In this document: positions 55,925 to 64,000 of the stretch, one piece after another | Layout of the letters: every line of letters begins with the position of its first letter | Position numbering within the stretch: the first letter of the stretch is position 1 | Origin: Methylomonas methanica | Lineage (GTDB): Bacteria > Pseudomonadota > Gammaproteobacteria > Methylococcales > Methylomonadaceae | Length of the DNA stretch: 64,000 nt | Direction of reading: 5' to 3' | NCBI GenBank assembly: GCA_001644045.1 | Contig: LUUF01000079.1 | Coordinates: 124,001-188,000 of the forward strand | Notes under the pieces: generated by a model | Told to the model about the DNA's origin: nothing | The model's input: the letters and a program-made list of their open reading frames with translations, nothing else | Database searches by the model: none | Program-made: the position numbers and the translations under genes

Positions 55925-56893
55925 CTAGCCCTGCCGTTTTGGGCCGCAGCCGATCAAGGCTTCGCGGTTTAAATCCCAGAGTAGTTGTTCTTCGTCGCCG
56001 CCTTTTAGCCTTAGCCGGCGGCTATCGTCAGTTTTGCCGATTGCCGCGCAAGCGATGCCGCGTTGCTTAAACAATTCGATCACGGCTACACAGTCAACCG
56101 CATCTACACTCAGCACGAAACCGTAGCTGGGAAAGCAGCGCAACCACCTTTCCAAATCGATGTTGGCTGGACGCGGTATGGCGTTGATGTCGATCAGGCC
56201 GCCCAAATCGGAGCATTCCAGCAGCATCAACAGCGTGCCGATTACACCGGCATTGCTGATGTCCTTGGCCGACGCGCATAAATCAGTTTCGGCCAATGTT
56301 GGCAATAACTCTAAATCCTGGCGTAAACGTTCGGGTGGCGCAACGGTACTGGCATCCCACCAGAGATACGGTTCGCGGAACTGACCGCGCAAATCAATCG
56401 CCGCCAAAAGAATCTGTTCGGGTTTGGCGGCAAAACTGCTCAATAGCCGTTTGGACCGACCTAGAATAGCTACCGACAATTGCGGGGCGTCGTTTCTTAA
56501 ATTGGTATGGCCGCCGACCACCGGTACGCCGTAGACTTGCGCAGCGGTTGCCAGACCATCCAGAATCGGTTTGGCTTGGTTTTCCCCGTTGCTCCAGATG
56601 GCATCGACGACGGCGATAGGCCGACCGCCCATTGCATAAATGTCACTGACGTTGACCATTACCCCGCAATAGCCGGCAAACCAGGATTGGCTGGCGACGA
56701 AGTCGTTCAGGTAGCCTTCGCTGGCCAGCAATAGATAGCCGTCAGCATCGGGGATGGCAGCGCAGTCGTCGCCTACGACAATCTCCGCGCCGGCATGCCG
56801 AGGTAAATGCTGCATGACACGGGCAATATCGCGCTTATGCGCCAGTCCTGAGCCTTCGCGGATTCTGAGAGTTAAATCAGCCAGCCAGGTCAT
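55925..56893 (-). CDS. Nit1C AIR-synthase-like protein (C-terminal MSMEG_0567 part)
   Basis: 322 residues from the ATG at 56893, whose ATGA overlaps the acetyltransferase stop. It belongs to the PurM/ThiL/SelD-like ATP-binding superfamily: VVGDDCAAIPDADGYLLLAS, VNVSDIYAMGGRPIAVVDAI and VVGGHTNLRNDAPQLSVAIL. In Mycobacterium the same function is fused to the GNAT domain in one protein; here the two are separate genes. The frame is open upstream to 57181, but that part is a shadow of the GNAT gene. Confidence 0.9.
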   Translation of the reverse strand: MTWLADLTLRIREGSGLAHKRDIARVMQHLPRHAGAEIVVGDDCAAIPDADGYLLLASEGYLNDFVASQSWFAGYCGVMVNVSDIYAMGGRPIAVVDAIWSNGENQAKPILDGLATAAQVYGVPVVGGHTNLRNDAPQLSVAILGRSKRLLSSFAAKPEQILLAAIDLRGQFREPYLWWDASTVAPPERLRQDLELLPTLAETDLCASAKDISNAGVIGTLLMLLECSDLGGLIDINAIPRPANIDLERWLRCFPSYGFVLSVDAVDCVAVIELFKQRGIACAAIGKTDDSRRLRLKGGDEEQLLWDLNREALIGCGPKRQG

Positions 56894-57432
56894 GCTGCAA
56901 TCCGATTCGTGGTAACAAAACCGATAGCGCCGTCCGCATAAGGCGGGTACCAAGCCAGGTCCGCTTGCATCAGATAGTGCGGCCTCCCATGCACGGAGAT
57001 TTCCTCTAAGGATTTCCAGTGCAGGCGGCGGAATAGTAATTGGTTGCGGCTTTGCACCTGTGCCAGAAAGCTGGTGCAGCCTTGAGCGTGCGCGGAAGTG
57101 ACGGCCAGTTTGATCAGTGCCGCGCCGAGACTGCCTTGTTTGCGATAGTCTTGATCCACCGCCAATCTTGAGCCCCACCAAACGCCGGGTTTTTCCTGAT
57201 GAATGCGCACGGTGCCCACAACCCGATCCGGCAGACCGGCGACGCAGGCGATCGCGACGATGGGTGTGGCGATATTATCGATGTCGTCCAGATCGTCGCC
57301 GGCAAAAATACCTTGTTCCTCACAGAACACCGCCTGGCGTAGTGCCAGCATTTGTTTGCGCTCCCAATCCTCGGTGACGAATTTAATCAGGTAGGCGTTG
57401 GCAAAAAACGGTTTAAAGTTGGCTATCCACAT
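56890..57432 (-). CDS. Nit1C GNAT acetyltransferase (N-terminal MSMEG_0567 part)
   Basis: 180 residues. The GNAT core is visible as VVGTVRIHQEKPGVWWGSRL, AVDQDYRKQGSLGAALIKLA (motif A acetyl-CoA loop, with RKQGSLG in place of the usual RGxGxG) and TSFLAQVQSRNQLLFRRLHW. The start at 57432 follows GAGG, and the gene begins 1 base after the radical SAM stop. Coupling to the AIR-synthase-like gene by a 4-base overlap suggests the two act as a complex. Confidence 0.9.
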   Translation of the reverse strand: MWIANFKPFFANAYLIKFVTEDWERKQMLALRQAVFCEEQGIFAGDDLDDIDNIATPIVAIACVAGLPDRVVGTVRIHQEKPGVWWGSRLAVDQDYRKQGSLGAALIKLAVTSAHAQGCTSFLAQVQSRNQLLFRRLHWKSLEEISVHGRPHYLMQADLAWYPPYADGAIGFVTTNRIAA

Positions 57433-57433
57433 G

Positions 57434-58546
57434 TCACACCTCATAACTGGCCAGTGCCGAGCAGGCAGCGCATTTGGCGCAACCGGCTTTCATGTCCTGG
57501 GATAACAGATTTGCCTGCTTCAGCATCGCGCCCAGTTGCGGCAGGATTTTCGCCATGAAAGCTGGCGTCGGTGCCGGATGGTTTGCCAAGGGCGTGCCGG
57601 TTATGGGTACGAACGGCACCACAAAGGGGTAAACGCCTTTGGCTATCAATTGTTCGGAGACCGACAGAATCGCTTCCGGCGTATCGCCGAGGCCTGCGAG
57701 GATGTAAGTGCTGACCTGGCCGCGACCGAACACTGCAACCGCGGCGTCGAAGGCGTCCATGTAACGTTCCACAGCAACACCGGCCTTGCCGGGCATGATG
57801 CGGGCGCGCACTTCCGGCGTCACCGCTTCCAGATGCATGCCCAAACTGTCTATGCCGGCGGCTTTCATGCGTTCGAACCAGATGTCGTCATCCGGCGGCT
57901 CGCATTGGCCTTGAATCGGCAGATCGACCGCCGCTTTAACGGCGTCAGCACTTTCGCAAAGCAGCGCCGCGCCTCTATCGGTCAGATTCGGCGTGCCGGT
58001 GGTCATCACCATGTGTTTGACCTGATCCAGTTCCACCGCTGCTTTCGCTACTTCCGCCAGTTGTTCAGGTGTTTTACGCAAAATGGTTTTGCCCACCGCC
58101 AGTGACTGGCCTATGGCGCAGAATTGGCAGGAAGTCTTGCGGTTGCCGTAACGGATACAGGATTGCAGCAGCGTGGTCGCCAACACATCCGCCGAATGCA
58201 GCGTGGCGATCTGCGAATACGGGATGCCGTCGGCAGTGTGCAAATCGTAAAAATGGGGCTGGCGTGGAAATTCAATATGGCTGACTACTAAGCCATCTCG
58301 ACGAATCTCGCTGATGCCGTGTGCGTCCGGCCGGCTGGCAACGAACGGCGACTCGCAAGCCGAGACCGTGGCAATCGGTATCATCACGGTTCGGCCGGCC
58401 AAGTTAACGGCTTTGTGATCGGAAGGACCGGCGCCACCACGGCGGCCGGTTACGCCAACTTCACTGTCTTCCAGGCGTAAGCCTAAGGACTGCAGATCGG
58501 CGATCAGCTCTGCCAGACCAACGTTAATTTGTGTTGATAGCGTCAT
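57434..58546 (-). CDS. Nit1C radical SAM enzyme (MSMEG_0568 family)
   Basis: 370 residues. The cluster motif is [20 protein letters not shown] near residue 130, a CX9CX2C arrangement, longer than the usual CX3CX2C and typical of this family. A C-terminal [10 protein letters not shown] set could hold another cluster or zinc. It overlaps the end of the nitrilase gene by 23 bases. The reaction is unknown. Confidence 0.92.
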   Translation of the reverse strand: MTLSTQINVGLAELIADLQSLGLRLEDSEVGVTGRRGGAGPSDHKAVNLAGRTVMIPIATVSACESPFVASRPDAHGISEIRRDGLVVSHIEFPRQPHFYDLHTADGIPYSQIATLHSADVLATTLLQSCIRYGNRKTSCQFCAIGQSLAVGKTILRKTPEQLAEVAKAAVELDQVKHMVMTTGTPNLTDRGAALLCESADAVKAAVDLPIQGQCEPPDDDIWFERMKAAGIDSLGMHLEAVTPEVRARIMPGKAGVAVERYMDAFDAAVAVFGRGQVSTYILAGLGDTPEAILSVSEQLIAKGVYPFVVPFVPITGTPLANHPAPTPAFMAKILPQLGAMLKQANLLSQDMKAGCAKCAACSALASYEV

Positions 58547-59519
58547 CGCGCTCGCTCTCTTGGACGGGTTGAGATGAATCGGCTGGTCGTTCGCTGAACA
58601 TCGGTGCCGCCGGTCTATCGTAGATGCGCAAACTGAGCAGTTCCGGTCGAGCGTAATGGCCTACCGAATCCATCATGCGCTTGCGTTTGGTGATTAAATT
58701 CATATCAAGATCGGCGATCAATATGCCTTCGCCTTCGCGTAACGGTTCGACGACATGACGGCCTTCCGGCGAGACGATGGCCGTGCAGCAACCGCCGCGC
58801 AGGGCTTTTTGCAGGCCGGGATCGGTAGTCACCGCATCGATTTGCTCGTCGCTGAGCCAACCGGTGGCGTTAACTACAAAGCAACCGGATTCCAAGGCAT
58901 GGTGGCGGATCGTCACTTCAATTTGTTCGGCAAAAATCGGCCCAACCAATGAACCGGGAAACTGGCTGCAATGGATTTGTTCGTGCTGGGCCATCAAGGC
59001 ATAGCGGGCCAGTGGGTTGTAATGCTCCCAGCAAGCCAGCGCACCGATGCGACCTATGCCGGTTTCCACGACTTTTAAACCCGAGGCATTGCCCTGACCC
59101 CAGATCATACGTTCGTGATAGGTTGGGGTGATCTTGCGGCGTTTCAGTGCTAGACGGCCGGTCTCGTCGAAAATCAATTGCGTGTTGTACAAGCTGCCGT
59201 GGTCGCGCTCATTAACCCCCAGCACTACCACAATGCCGTGCGCTTTGGCTTGCGCCGCGACCTTATCGGTAATCGGTCCCGGCACGGTTGGCGCGTAATC
59301 GTAAAGCTTCAAGTGCTCGCGGCCCTGGGTGACCGGCGGCAGTACGAAGGAAAAATACGGGTAGTAAGGCACGAAGGTTTCCGGGAATACCACGATCTTT
59401 GCGCCTTTCGCGGCGGCGTCGCTGATGGCCTGGCAAACCTTGTCGCCGGTGGCGGTGGCGGATTCGAACACCGGCGCGATCTGTACGGCGGCGGCTCTGA
59501 CGATAGTGGGCATAGTCAA
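58524..59519 (-). CDS. Nit1C nitrilase (Nit1 type)
   Basis: 331 residues. The catalytic triad region is clear: Glu in [12 protein letters not shown] near residue 47, Lys in [19 protein letters not shown] near 133, and the nucleophile in [20 protein letters not shown] near 162. Nit1-type nitrilases of such clusters hydrolyse nitriles, and in cyanotrophic Pseudomonas the cluster is required to use cyanide as nitrogen source. Two starts compete: TTG at 59519 lies 8 bases after AGGAG, whereas the ATG at 59513 lies 14 bases away. A terminator-like hairpin sits just upstream, after the first gene of the cluster. Confidence 0.94.
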   Translation of the reverse strand: MTMPTIVRAAAVQIAPVFESATATGDKVCQAISDAAAKGAKIVVFPETFVPYYPYFSFVLPPVTQGREHLKLYDYAPTVPGPITDKVAAQAKAHGIVVVLGVNERDHGSLYNTQLIFDETGRLALKRRKITPTYHERMIWGQGNASGLKVVETGIGRIGALACWEHYNPLARYALMAQHEQIHCSQFPGSLVGPIFAEQIEVTIRHHALESGCFVVNATGWLSDEQIDAVTTDPGLQKALRGGCCTAIVSPEGRHVVEPLREGEGILIADLDMNLITKRKRMMDSVGHYARPELLSLRIYDRPAAPMFSERPADSSQPVQESERDDAINTN

Positions 59520-59542
59520 AACAAAATCTCCTGCTGCGAGTC

Positions 59543-59568
59543 AAAAAAAGCCCGAACCAGGTTCGGGC
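59543..59568 (-). terminator. intrinsic-type terminator between the first and second Nit1C genes
   Basis: On the minus strand a GC-rich stem (GCCCGAAC paired with GTTCGGGC) is followed by seven T residues, 22 bases after the stop of the MSMEG_0572-type gene and before the nitrilase. It should cut most transcripts after the first gene, allowing high expression of that protein and lower expression of the rest. Confidence 0.8.
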
Positions 59569-59589
59569 GAGTGCTGATGGCTGGAGGAT

Positions 59590-60072
59590 TTACAGCGTCC
59601 AAGTATCCATAATGAAAGCATTGTCGCGTTGATGGATCAGTACAATATCTAACACATCCAATGGGCTGATTGGGCGAATGCCCGGCAGCAAACTGGGCTC
59701 GCCATGACCGTATAAAGCTTGCAAGGCAAAGCGGCACGCATAGACTTTGCCGCCTTCTTCGATGAATTTGGCTATTTGGTTGGCGTAGTTTTGATGGCCT
59801 GGGAAAGATTCGTCGCCCAAACGCGGAAAGCCTCGTTGCAGTCCCAATGTCACACCCGGACCATACAGCAGGATGGAGGTTTCGAAGCCTTTGCGTTGCA
59901 AACGGGTTGCTTGCAGCAGATTGACGAAGCCAATCGACCCTTCGAACGCGACGGTATGGAATTTGACCAAGGCTTTCTGGCCTGACTCGGCTTTGACGTC
60001 TTCAAACACTTTTTCTTCGAAATCGACAAAACAATCGCCTTTTTGATGTGCCGGTGCGGTGACTGCGGGCAT
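59590..60072 (-). CDS. MSMEG_0572/Sll0783-family nitrogen-starvation protein
   Basis: 160 residues. Family features: [40 protein letters not shown] with [16 protein letters not shown], and the C-terminal [20 protein letters not shown]. The fold resembles DsrE-like proteins. The homologue sll0783 of Synechocystis is induced by nitrogen starvation. A strong ribosome site (AGGAGAACTCC) precedes the ATG. First gene of the Nit1C cluster, followed by a terminator. Confidence 0.93.
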   Translation of the reverse strand: MPAVTAPAHQKGDCFVDFEEKVFEDVKAESGQKALVKFHTVAFEGSIGFVNLLQATRLQRKGFETSILLYGPGVTLGLQRGFPRLGDESFPGHQNYANQIAKFIEEGGKVYACRFALQALYGHGEPSLLPGIRPISPLDVLDIVLIHQRDNAFIMDTWTL

Positions 60073-60094
60073 GGAGTTCTCCTGGATGTTAGTT

Positions 60095-60128
60095 AAAAAC
60101 GCCCTGCATCGGCGGGATGGATGCAGGG
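60095..60128 (-). promoter_or_regulatory. terminator-like hairpin in the Nit1C leader
   Basis: On the minus strand CCCTGCATC and GATGCAGGG form a perfect 9-base stem with a 9-base loop, followed by CGTTTTT, ending about 22 bases before the start of the first Nit1C gene. A stem plus T-run inside a leader suggests transcription attenuation, though it could also protect the mRNA 5' end. The rest of 60073-60488 contained no recognised gene. Confidence 0.55.
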
Positions 60129-60488
60129 GAGTATTTCTGATCGCCAGCGTTATGTGGTCGACGGTGAATACTTTACTGACCCAGGGAAAAGCGAAACAGA
60201 TTCAGTTTATTGCCTAATTTCTAAGTACAGATTTAGCTAAAAGCAATCTGTATGGCTTGAAAAAACGCATAACTGTTATGGTTAAATGGTGCCGGGTTTT
60301 GTGCTTGCAGATCGCCGAGACGAATCCTTGCTTCGTCATCCGAGCATTCTCGGTAATGGCGGGGTTTTCGAGCTTTAGGTGGTTTACACCGGCTCGACAG
60401 CCTGTTTTAGCCAGATCAGATTTTCCACGGCGCAGGGATTTATTGATATTCTGCGTCTTCCATTTGACGCAACTAAAGTAGGTAAGCC

Positions 60489-60668
60489 ATGAACGATTCG
60501 GACGCAGCCAAAAAAGTTATCGTGGTGGATTTGCAGATGCCGTTTTTCTCCATCGTGGTGTTGATGGTGAAATGGGCGTTGGCATCCATCCCCGCCATTA
60601 TCATTTTGGCTGTGATCTTTAGTTTGGTCAGCGGTGTGATGGGCGGTTTGTTGTTTCCGCGAATTTGA
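60489..60668 (+). CDS. 59-residue membrane peptide
   Basis: The frame reads MNDSDAAKKVIVVDLQMPFF, then two hydrophobic stretches (SIVVLMVKWALASIPAIIIL, AVIFSLVSGVMGG) ending LLFPRI. It is therefore a small one- or two-pass membrane protein. A TAGG ribosome site lies 7 bases before the ATG. The family is not recognised. It is convergent with the 96-residue membrane protein at 60685, with 16 bases between stops. Confidence 0.6.
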   Translation: MNDSDAAKKVIVVDLQMPFFSIVVLMVKWALASIPAIIILAVIFSLVSGVMGGLLFPRI

Positions 60669-60684
60669 ATCTTTAAACGACGGG

Positions 60685-60975
60685 TCAATCCGATGGCGCG
60701 GAATGATCGGGCGCCGACTGTTTTGCGGTTTGCCGCTTTTTCCTGACGGCGTAGAAATAAGTCATGCCGGAAATAGTGCCGCATACGGTGGCCAATTTAT
60801 CCAGCATTGGGGCGACGGTCACGATCAAAGGTTCATCGACCAGTCCGAGCCACACGCCAAACGCCGTAAGCCCGGTCGGGGTGGCGATGGTGGCCGCGAC
60901 AGCCGAAAGGCCGGCGATGATGCCTGTCGCCATCGCAACATGTTCTACCCGAGCGGCAATTACTTCGTGATTCAT
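60685..60975 (-). CDS. small two-helix membrane protein, unknown function
   Basis: 96 residues with two membrane segments (MATGIIAGLSAVAATIATPT and the region around TVCGTISGMTYFYAV) and a basic, Ser/Pro-rich tail (RKKRQTAKQSAPDHSA). No family is recognised. The ATG at 60975 has no strong ribosome site. It is convergent with the 59-residue membrane peptide gene. Confidence 0.6.
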   Translation of the reverse strand: MNHEVIAARVEHVAMATGIIAGLSAVAATIATPTGLTAFGVWLGLVDEPLIVTVAPMLDKLATVCGTISGMTYFYAVRKKRQTAKQSAPDHSAPSD

Positions 60976-61184
60976 GTGGATTGCAAAGTTTTATAGTGGC
61001 CGTTTTTATAAATTAATCTTATCGAGATTGCCTAGCGGCTAACAGGATAAAAGTGTCCATATTTTAGTCAGTTTCGACATGGCTGTCAGCGGATTGCGAT
61101 GGCAAAAGTTACCGGGGATTAAGTGGGTTATTGGCTGGATGTTTATTTGCCGAACGGTGTGTATTTAAGCTTTAAAAATGCAGT

Positions 61185-61213
61185 TTGACATTTTCTTAAA
61201 CACGGAGTATGAC
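61185..61213 (+). promoter_or_regulatory. sigma70-like promoter upstream of the flagellin pair
   Basis: A perfect TTGACA, 17 bases, then TATGAC, about 80 bases before the coiled-coil gene at 61296. No sigma28 (TAAA-N15-GCCGATAA) or sigma54 site with correct spacing was seen, which is unusual for a flagellin gene. The rest of 60976-61295 held nothing recognised. Confidence 0.5.
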
Positions 61214-61295
61214 GGTGCCATTAGGTTGAACATGCGCGTTCATACCTAATCGTACGGCTGGCCTGCGTCTTATGTTGAGGGAGTTAGAGATCGCT

Positions 61296-61682
61296 ATGTC
61301 TTCCCTGTCTGTTTCCAGTGTTAATCAATCCGGCTTTCAACAGTTGAGCGCGCTGACGGCCAAGAGAAATGCCGACCAGGCGGAGCAAATGGCGCGGGCG
61401 TTGAGAAAACAGGCGGATGCCGTGCAAGCGCAGGCCGACCAATATGAAGCCAAAGCGCAGACCCTCGATTCCCAAGCCAATAAAGCACAAGTTAACTCCG
61501 ACGCAGCGCATTTAAGATTGAATCTGTCCAACGCTTTTCAAGAAGCGGGCACTCAGCTGAGTAACTCGATTCAGAATGCCGAGGTAAAACCATCTACCTA
61601 TTCTCAGCAGGCGGCGAGTGCGGCAGTTTCCGTGAGTAGTGATAAACCGGCCGTTGGGACCAATATAGATACCGTTGCTTAA
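61296..61682 (+). CDS. coiled-coil protein upstream of flagellin
   Basis: 128 residues from the ATG at 61296 (the frame is open to 61272). It has a Ser-rich start (MSSLSVSSVNQSGFQQLSAL), a long heptad-like Ala/Gln region (MARALRKQADAVQAQADQYE, AKAQTLDSQANKAQVNSDAA), and a Ser/Ala-rich tail. No signal peptide is present. The family is not recognised. Its composition and start resemble axial proteins that use flagellar export, and it lies 39 bases before the flagellin gene, so it may be exported or act as a partner of that flagellin (inference). Confidence 0.6.
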   Translation: MSSLSVSSVNQSGFQQLSALTAKRNADQAEQMARALRKQADAVQAQADQYEAKAQTLDSQANKAQVNSDAAHLRLNLSNAFQEAGTQLSNSIQNAEVKPSTYSQQAASAAVSVSSDKPAVGTNIDTVA

Positions 61683-61721
61683 TCCCGGTATTAGCAATCA
61701 TCAGATACACGAGGTGGAATT

Positions 61722-62516
61722 ATGCTGTCGTCAATTAATAACACCAACCTGGATAAATCCCAAGGCCTGATCCAATCCAGCATCCAGCGCCTTAGTTCCG
61801 CAAAGCGTATCAACTCGGCCGCCGATAATCCGGCCGGTTTGGCAATTGCCGATGCGCTAACCAGTCGCTTGGGAGGCCAAAACCAGGCAATCGCCAATAT
61901 CGGCAACGGTCTGTCTCTGACGGAAACGGCCGGCGGCGCGTTAAACCGGGTAACCGACAATCTGCAACGCATCCGCGAACTGACCGTGCAAGCGGGCAAC
62001 AGTTCTTTATCAACCTCCGACCGGCAAAGTATTCAGGATGAGATCAACGGCTTGGGCAAAAGTATCGATGGGATTGCCGGCAACACCCAGTTCAACGATC
62101 AAAAACTGTTGGACGGCAGTTTCTCCGGCCAGTTGCAAATCGGCCCGAATGCCGGCGATACGCTTAGTTTAAGCCTGGGTAATGTTTCCAGTACGGCCTT
62201 GGGCGTTTCGGGTCTGGATGTATCGAGCGCTGCCAATGCGACCAATGTGCTGGATACGATAGACAGCGCGATTAAAAACGTCGAGGACGTACAGAGCAAT
62301 CTGGCAAGTACTGCCGCGGGCTTGAATTCGAATCTGGCAAATCTGAGCAGCAGCTACCAAAATCTAGCCGAAACCCGCAGCCGCATTCAGGATACCGATT
62401 ACGCGCAAACGGCTGCCGAATTGAACCAAGGCAAGGTGCAAAATCAAGTGGCTAACTATGCGCTTAAGCTTTATCAAGACAATCAAAAAGCTTCTACATT
62501 AGGCTTATTCAATTAA
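61722..62516 (+). CDS. fliC: flagellin
   Basis: 264 residues, a short flagellin with only the D0/D1 parts. The N-terminal domain is canonical (IQRLSSAKRINSAADNPAGL, RIRELTVQAGNSSLSTSDRQ, QDEINGLGKSIDGIAGNTQF). The C-terminal domain has ETRSRIQDTDYAQTAAELNQ, but its end, ANYALKLYQDNQKASTLGLF, departs from the usual AQANQ..LSLL tail. The D2/D3 surface domains are absent. A GAGG ribosome site precedes the ATG. No other flagellar genes lie in the window, so this is an isolated flagellin unit. Confidence 0.93.
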   Translation: MLSSINNTNLDKSQGLIQSSIQRLSSAKRINSAADNPAGLAIADALTSRLGGQNQAIANIGNGLSLTETAGGALNRVTDNLQRIRELTVQAGNSSLSTSDRQSIQDEINGLGKSIDGIAGNTQFNDQKLLDGSFSGQLQIGPNAGDTLSLSLGNVSSTALGVSGLDVSSAANATNVLDTIDSAIKNVEDVQSNLASTAAGLNSNLANLSSSYQNLAETRSRIQDTDYAQTAAELNQGKVQNQVANYALKLYQDNQKASTLGLFN

Positions 62517-62598
62517 TAAACGGCTTATCCGCAAGGTCACCGATTTTTTTGCATGGTTGCCGGCCAGACTAGACTGTCCAGCAGTTTTTTACCTTGAT

Positions 62599-64000
62599 CT
62601 AGCTTCGCCTCGCAAGCTTCCTAAGTTTGGCCGGCTCAGTTCTAAGCGGGAACAATGCAAAGCGCCGCACCAGCCATTTCCTGAATTCCTCCAGCACCAG
62701 CATGCCGATCACGAACGGCAAGGTAAACAGCCAAACCTCGGAATCTATCGGTGCGGTGCCGAACAGGGCGTTACCCCAGGGTGTGTAGACTATCGCCAGG
62801 ATCAACGTAATTTCCAACACGATACCGGACAGGATCAATTTATTGTCCAGTAGCAGCGTAGAGAGCAGGCCGCGTTGGCGCTGTTTGCAGATGAATACAT
62901 TGGCAATCTGCATCATGATGATCGCGCTCAAGCAGGCGGTGGTGGCTTGCAGGTACAGCGGGTTATGGCTATGCAATATCTCGCCATAGTCCCAGCCGCC
63001 GCGATTCAATACAAAGAAAAACGCTGCCATCGCCGCGATGGCTTCCAGTAAGCCGAGAAAGCCGTAAGCCCTAGCCAGCAAGCGCCAGTCGATCAGCGAT
63101 TCCTTGTGCGAGCGCGGCGGTTTGCTCATCGCCGATGCGTCCGGTTTTTCCACGCCCAGGCCCAGTGCCGGCAGCATGTCGGTGCCTAGATCCACCGCCA
63201 GAATCTGGATGATGGTCAACGGCAGCGGAATCTTAAATAGCACGAAGGCCAGGTAAGGGATCAGTTCCGGGATGTTGGAGCTGAGGATATAGGTGAGGAA
63301 TTTGCGGATGTTGTCGAACACCGCCCGGCCTTCCTCGATCGCGGCGACGATGCTGGCGAAATTGTCGTCCAGCAAAATCATGTCCGCCGCTTCCTTGGCG
63401 ACATCGGTGCCTGCCTTGCCCATCGCGATGCCGATGTCGGCTTTCTTCAGGGCCGGTGCGTCGTTGACGCCGTCGCCGGTGACCGCGACCACGTGTTTCT
63501 TGCGTTGCAAGGCTTCGACAATATGCATTTTCTGGTCGGCGCCGACCCGAGCAAAAATGATTTCCGGCGCATCCAGTGCCACCTGCAATTGACTGGATGT
63601 GAGTTTTTTCAATTTGTCGCCGGTAATTACCTTGGGATTGTCCGATTTGACCAAATTGATTTGCCGGGCAATCGCCACCGCGGTATGCGGGTGGTCGCCG
63701 GTGATCATGATGACTTTGATGCCGGCCAGATGACATTGGGCGATGGCGTCCGCGACTTCGGGGCGCGGCGGATCTTCCAGGCCGACCAGGCCGCTGAAAA
63801 TCAACGCTTGTTCCGGGTATTTATCGACCGGCTCGGACAGCGGGCGATAGGCAAACGCCAATACCCGTAAACCTTGATCGGCCATGGTTTGCAGCGCTTT
63901 CAGCAGTTGTTGCCTATGCGCGTCGTCGAGTGTTTCTATCTGATCGTCAATGGCAATTTGCTTACACAATGGCAGCACCATTTCCAGCGCGCCCTTGCAA
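62599..64000 (-). CDS. P-type cation-transporting ATPase, C-terminal part (window edge)
   Basis: The 5' end lies beyond base 64000; codons upstream of the Met at 63981 continue the frame (KGALEMVLPL). About 467 residues are visible: the end of the nucleotide-binding domain, the phosphorylation-domain motifs (MITGDHPHTAVAIARQI, VAVTGDGVNDAPALKKADIG), and a block of six membrane segments (ILSSNIPELIPYLAFVLF onward). The arrangement fits P2-type Ca2+/monovalent-cation ATPases. Ion specificity cannot be fixed without the N-terminal part. Confidence 0.9.
   Translation of the reverse strand, partial: CKGALEMVLPLCKQIAIDDQIETLDDAHRQQLLKALQTMADQGLRVLAFAYRPLSEPVDKYPEQALIFSGLVGLEDPPRPEVADAIAQCHLAGIKVIMITGDHPHTAVAIARQINLVKSDNPKVITGDKLKKLTSSQLQVALDAPEIIFARVGADQKMHIVEALQRKKHVVAVTGDGVNDAPALKKADIGIAMGKAGTDVAKEAADMILLDDNFASIVAAIEEGRAVFDNIRKFLTYILSSNIPELIPYLAFVLFKIPLPLTIIQILAVDLGTDMLPALGLGVEKPDASAMSKPPRSHKESLIDWRLLARAYGFLGLLEAIAAMAAFFFVLNRGGWDYGEILHSHNPLYLQATTACLSAIIMMQIANVFICKQRQRGLLSTLLLDNKLILSGIVLEITLILAIVYTPWGNALFGTAPIDSEVWLFTLPFVIGMLVLEEFRKWLVRRFALFPLRTEPAKLRKLARRS

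Noticed and set aside
60073-60250. Guanidine or other known riboswitch before Nit1C
   Set aside because: No ykkC-type conserved segments could be seen; only a terminator-like hairpin is supported.
60473-60784. 103-residue minus-strand frame
   Set aside because: Antisense to the 59-residue membrane peptide and overlapping the 96-residue gene; no ribosome site or domain.
61100-61295. Sigma54 or sigma28 promoter for flagellin
   Set aside because: A GG...GC pair near 61134 has the wrong spacing, and no GCCGATAA box was found.

Overview
The window looks like chromosome of a gammaproteobacterium, most plausibly a Methylomonas-like methanotroph or methylotroph. This inference rests on moderate GC, a zwf-pgl-edd-gnd-eda cluster, a VPLPA-CTERM protein, heme and siderophore TonB systems, and the AmmeMemoRadiSam and Nit1C clusters. 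No methane or methanol oxidation gene lies in the window, so the assignment is not proven. No tRNA, rRNA, CRISPR array or intact insertion sequence was recognised.

Layout. 1-5850 (minus): a complete Entner-Doudoroff and oxidative pentose-phosphate set, with eda cut by the window edge. 6053-8615: the three AmmeMemoRadiSam genes, amrA and amrB on minus and amrS divergent. 8632-9426: an EAL phosphodiesterase. 9755-12062: an operon of an OmpA-like envelope protein, a V4R protein and two Roadblock-type proteins. 12369-17204: a 1611-residue CheB-CheR-PAS-kinase-receiver hybrid. 17378-18202: a lipoprotein-like methyltransferase. 18226-24293: iron acquisition (an orphan TonB receptor, then a Fiu-like siderophore receptor with a PepSY membrane protein and a PiuC-type oxygenase). 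Two small Fur-box-preceded genes follow at 24733-25247.

25462-28690 is a graveyard: remnants of a C39-type bacteriocin-export ABC transporter, an M16 peptidase and an HlyD-type adaptor surround a small glycine-rich bacteriocin-like peptide and a membrane protein that could be its immunity protein. 28759-39868 (minus) is a heme-uptake region: a conserved small protein, hemP, tonB, exbB, exbD, a heme receptor, a small protein, a VPLPA-CTERM secreted protein, hmuS, hugZ, hmuT, hmuU and hmuV, headed by a near-perfect Fur box at 39977.

40228-51112 holds a DUF2076 protein, a three-gene periplasmic operon (di-heme peroxidase, Tat metallophosphoesterase, cytochrome c), a GGDEF-EAL sensor, a YebC regulator, a 51-residue membrane peptide with its own promoter, a PilB/GspE ATPase and an MlaA lipoprotein. 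A truncated nitrate/sulfonate-type ABC ATPase and a MocR regulator follow. 53156-60072 (minus) is a complete Nit1C (MSMEG_0572-type) nitrilase cluster, with terminator-like hairpins before and after its first gene. The window ends with small membrane proteins, a lone short flagellin with a coiled-coil partner, and the C-terminal part of a P-type cation ATPase.

The least explained signals are a repeated leader element in front of TonB-linked genes, the V4R/Roadblock operon, and the secreted protein inside the heme operon.
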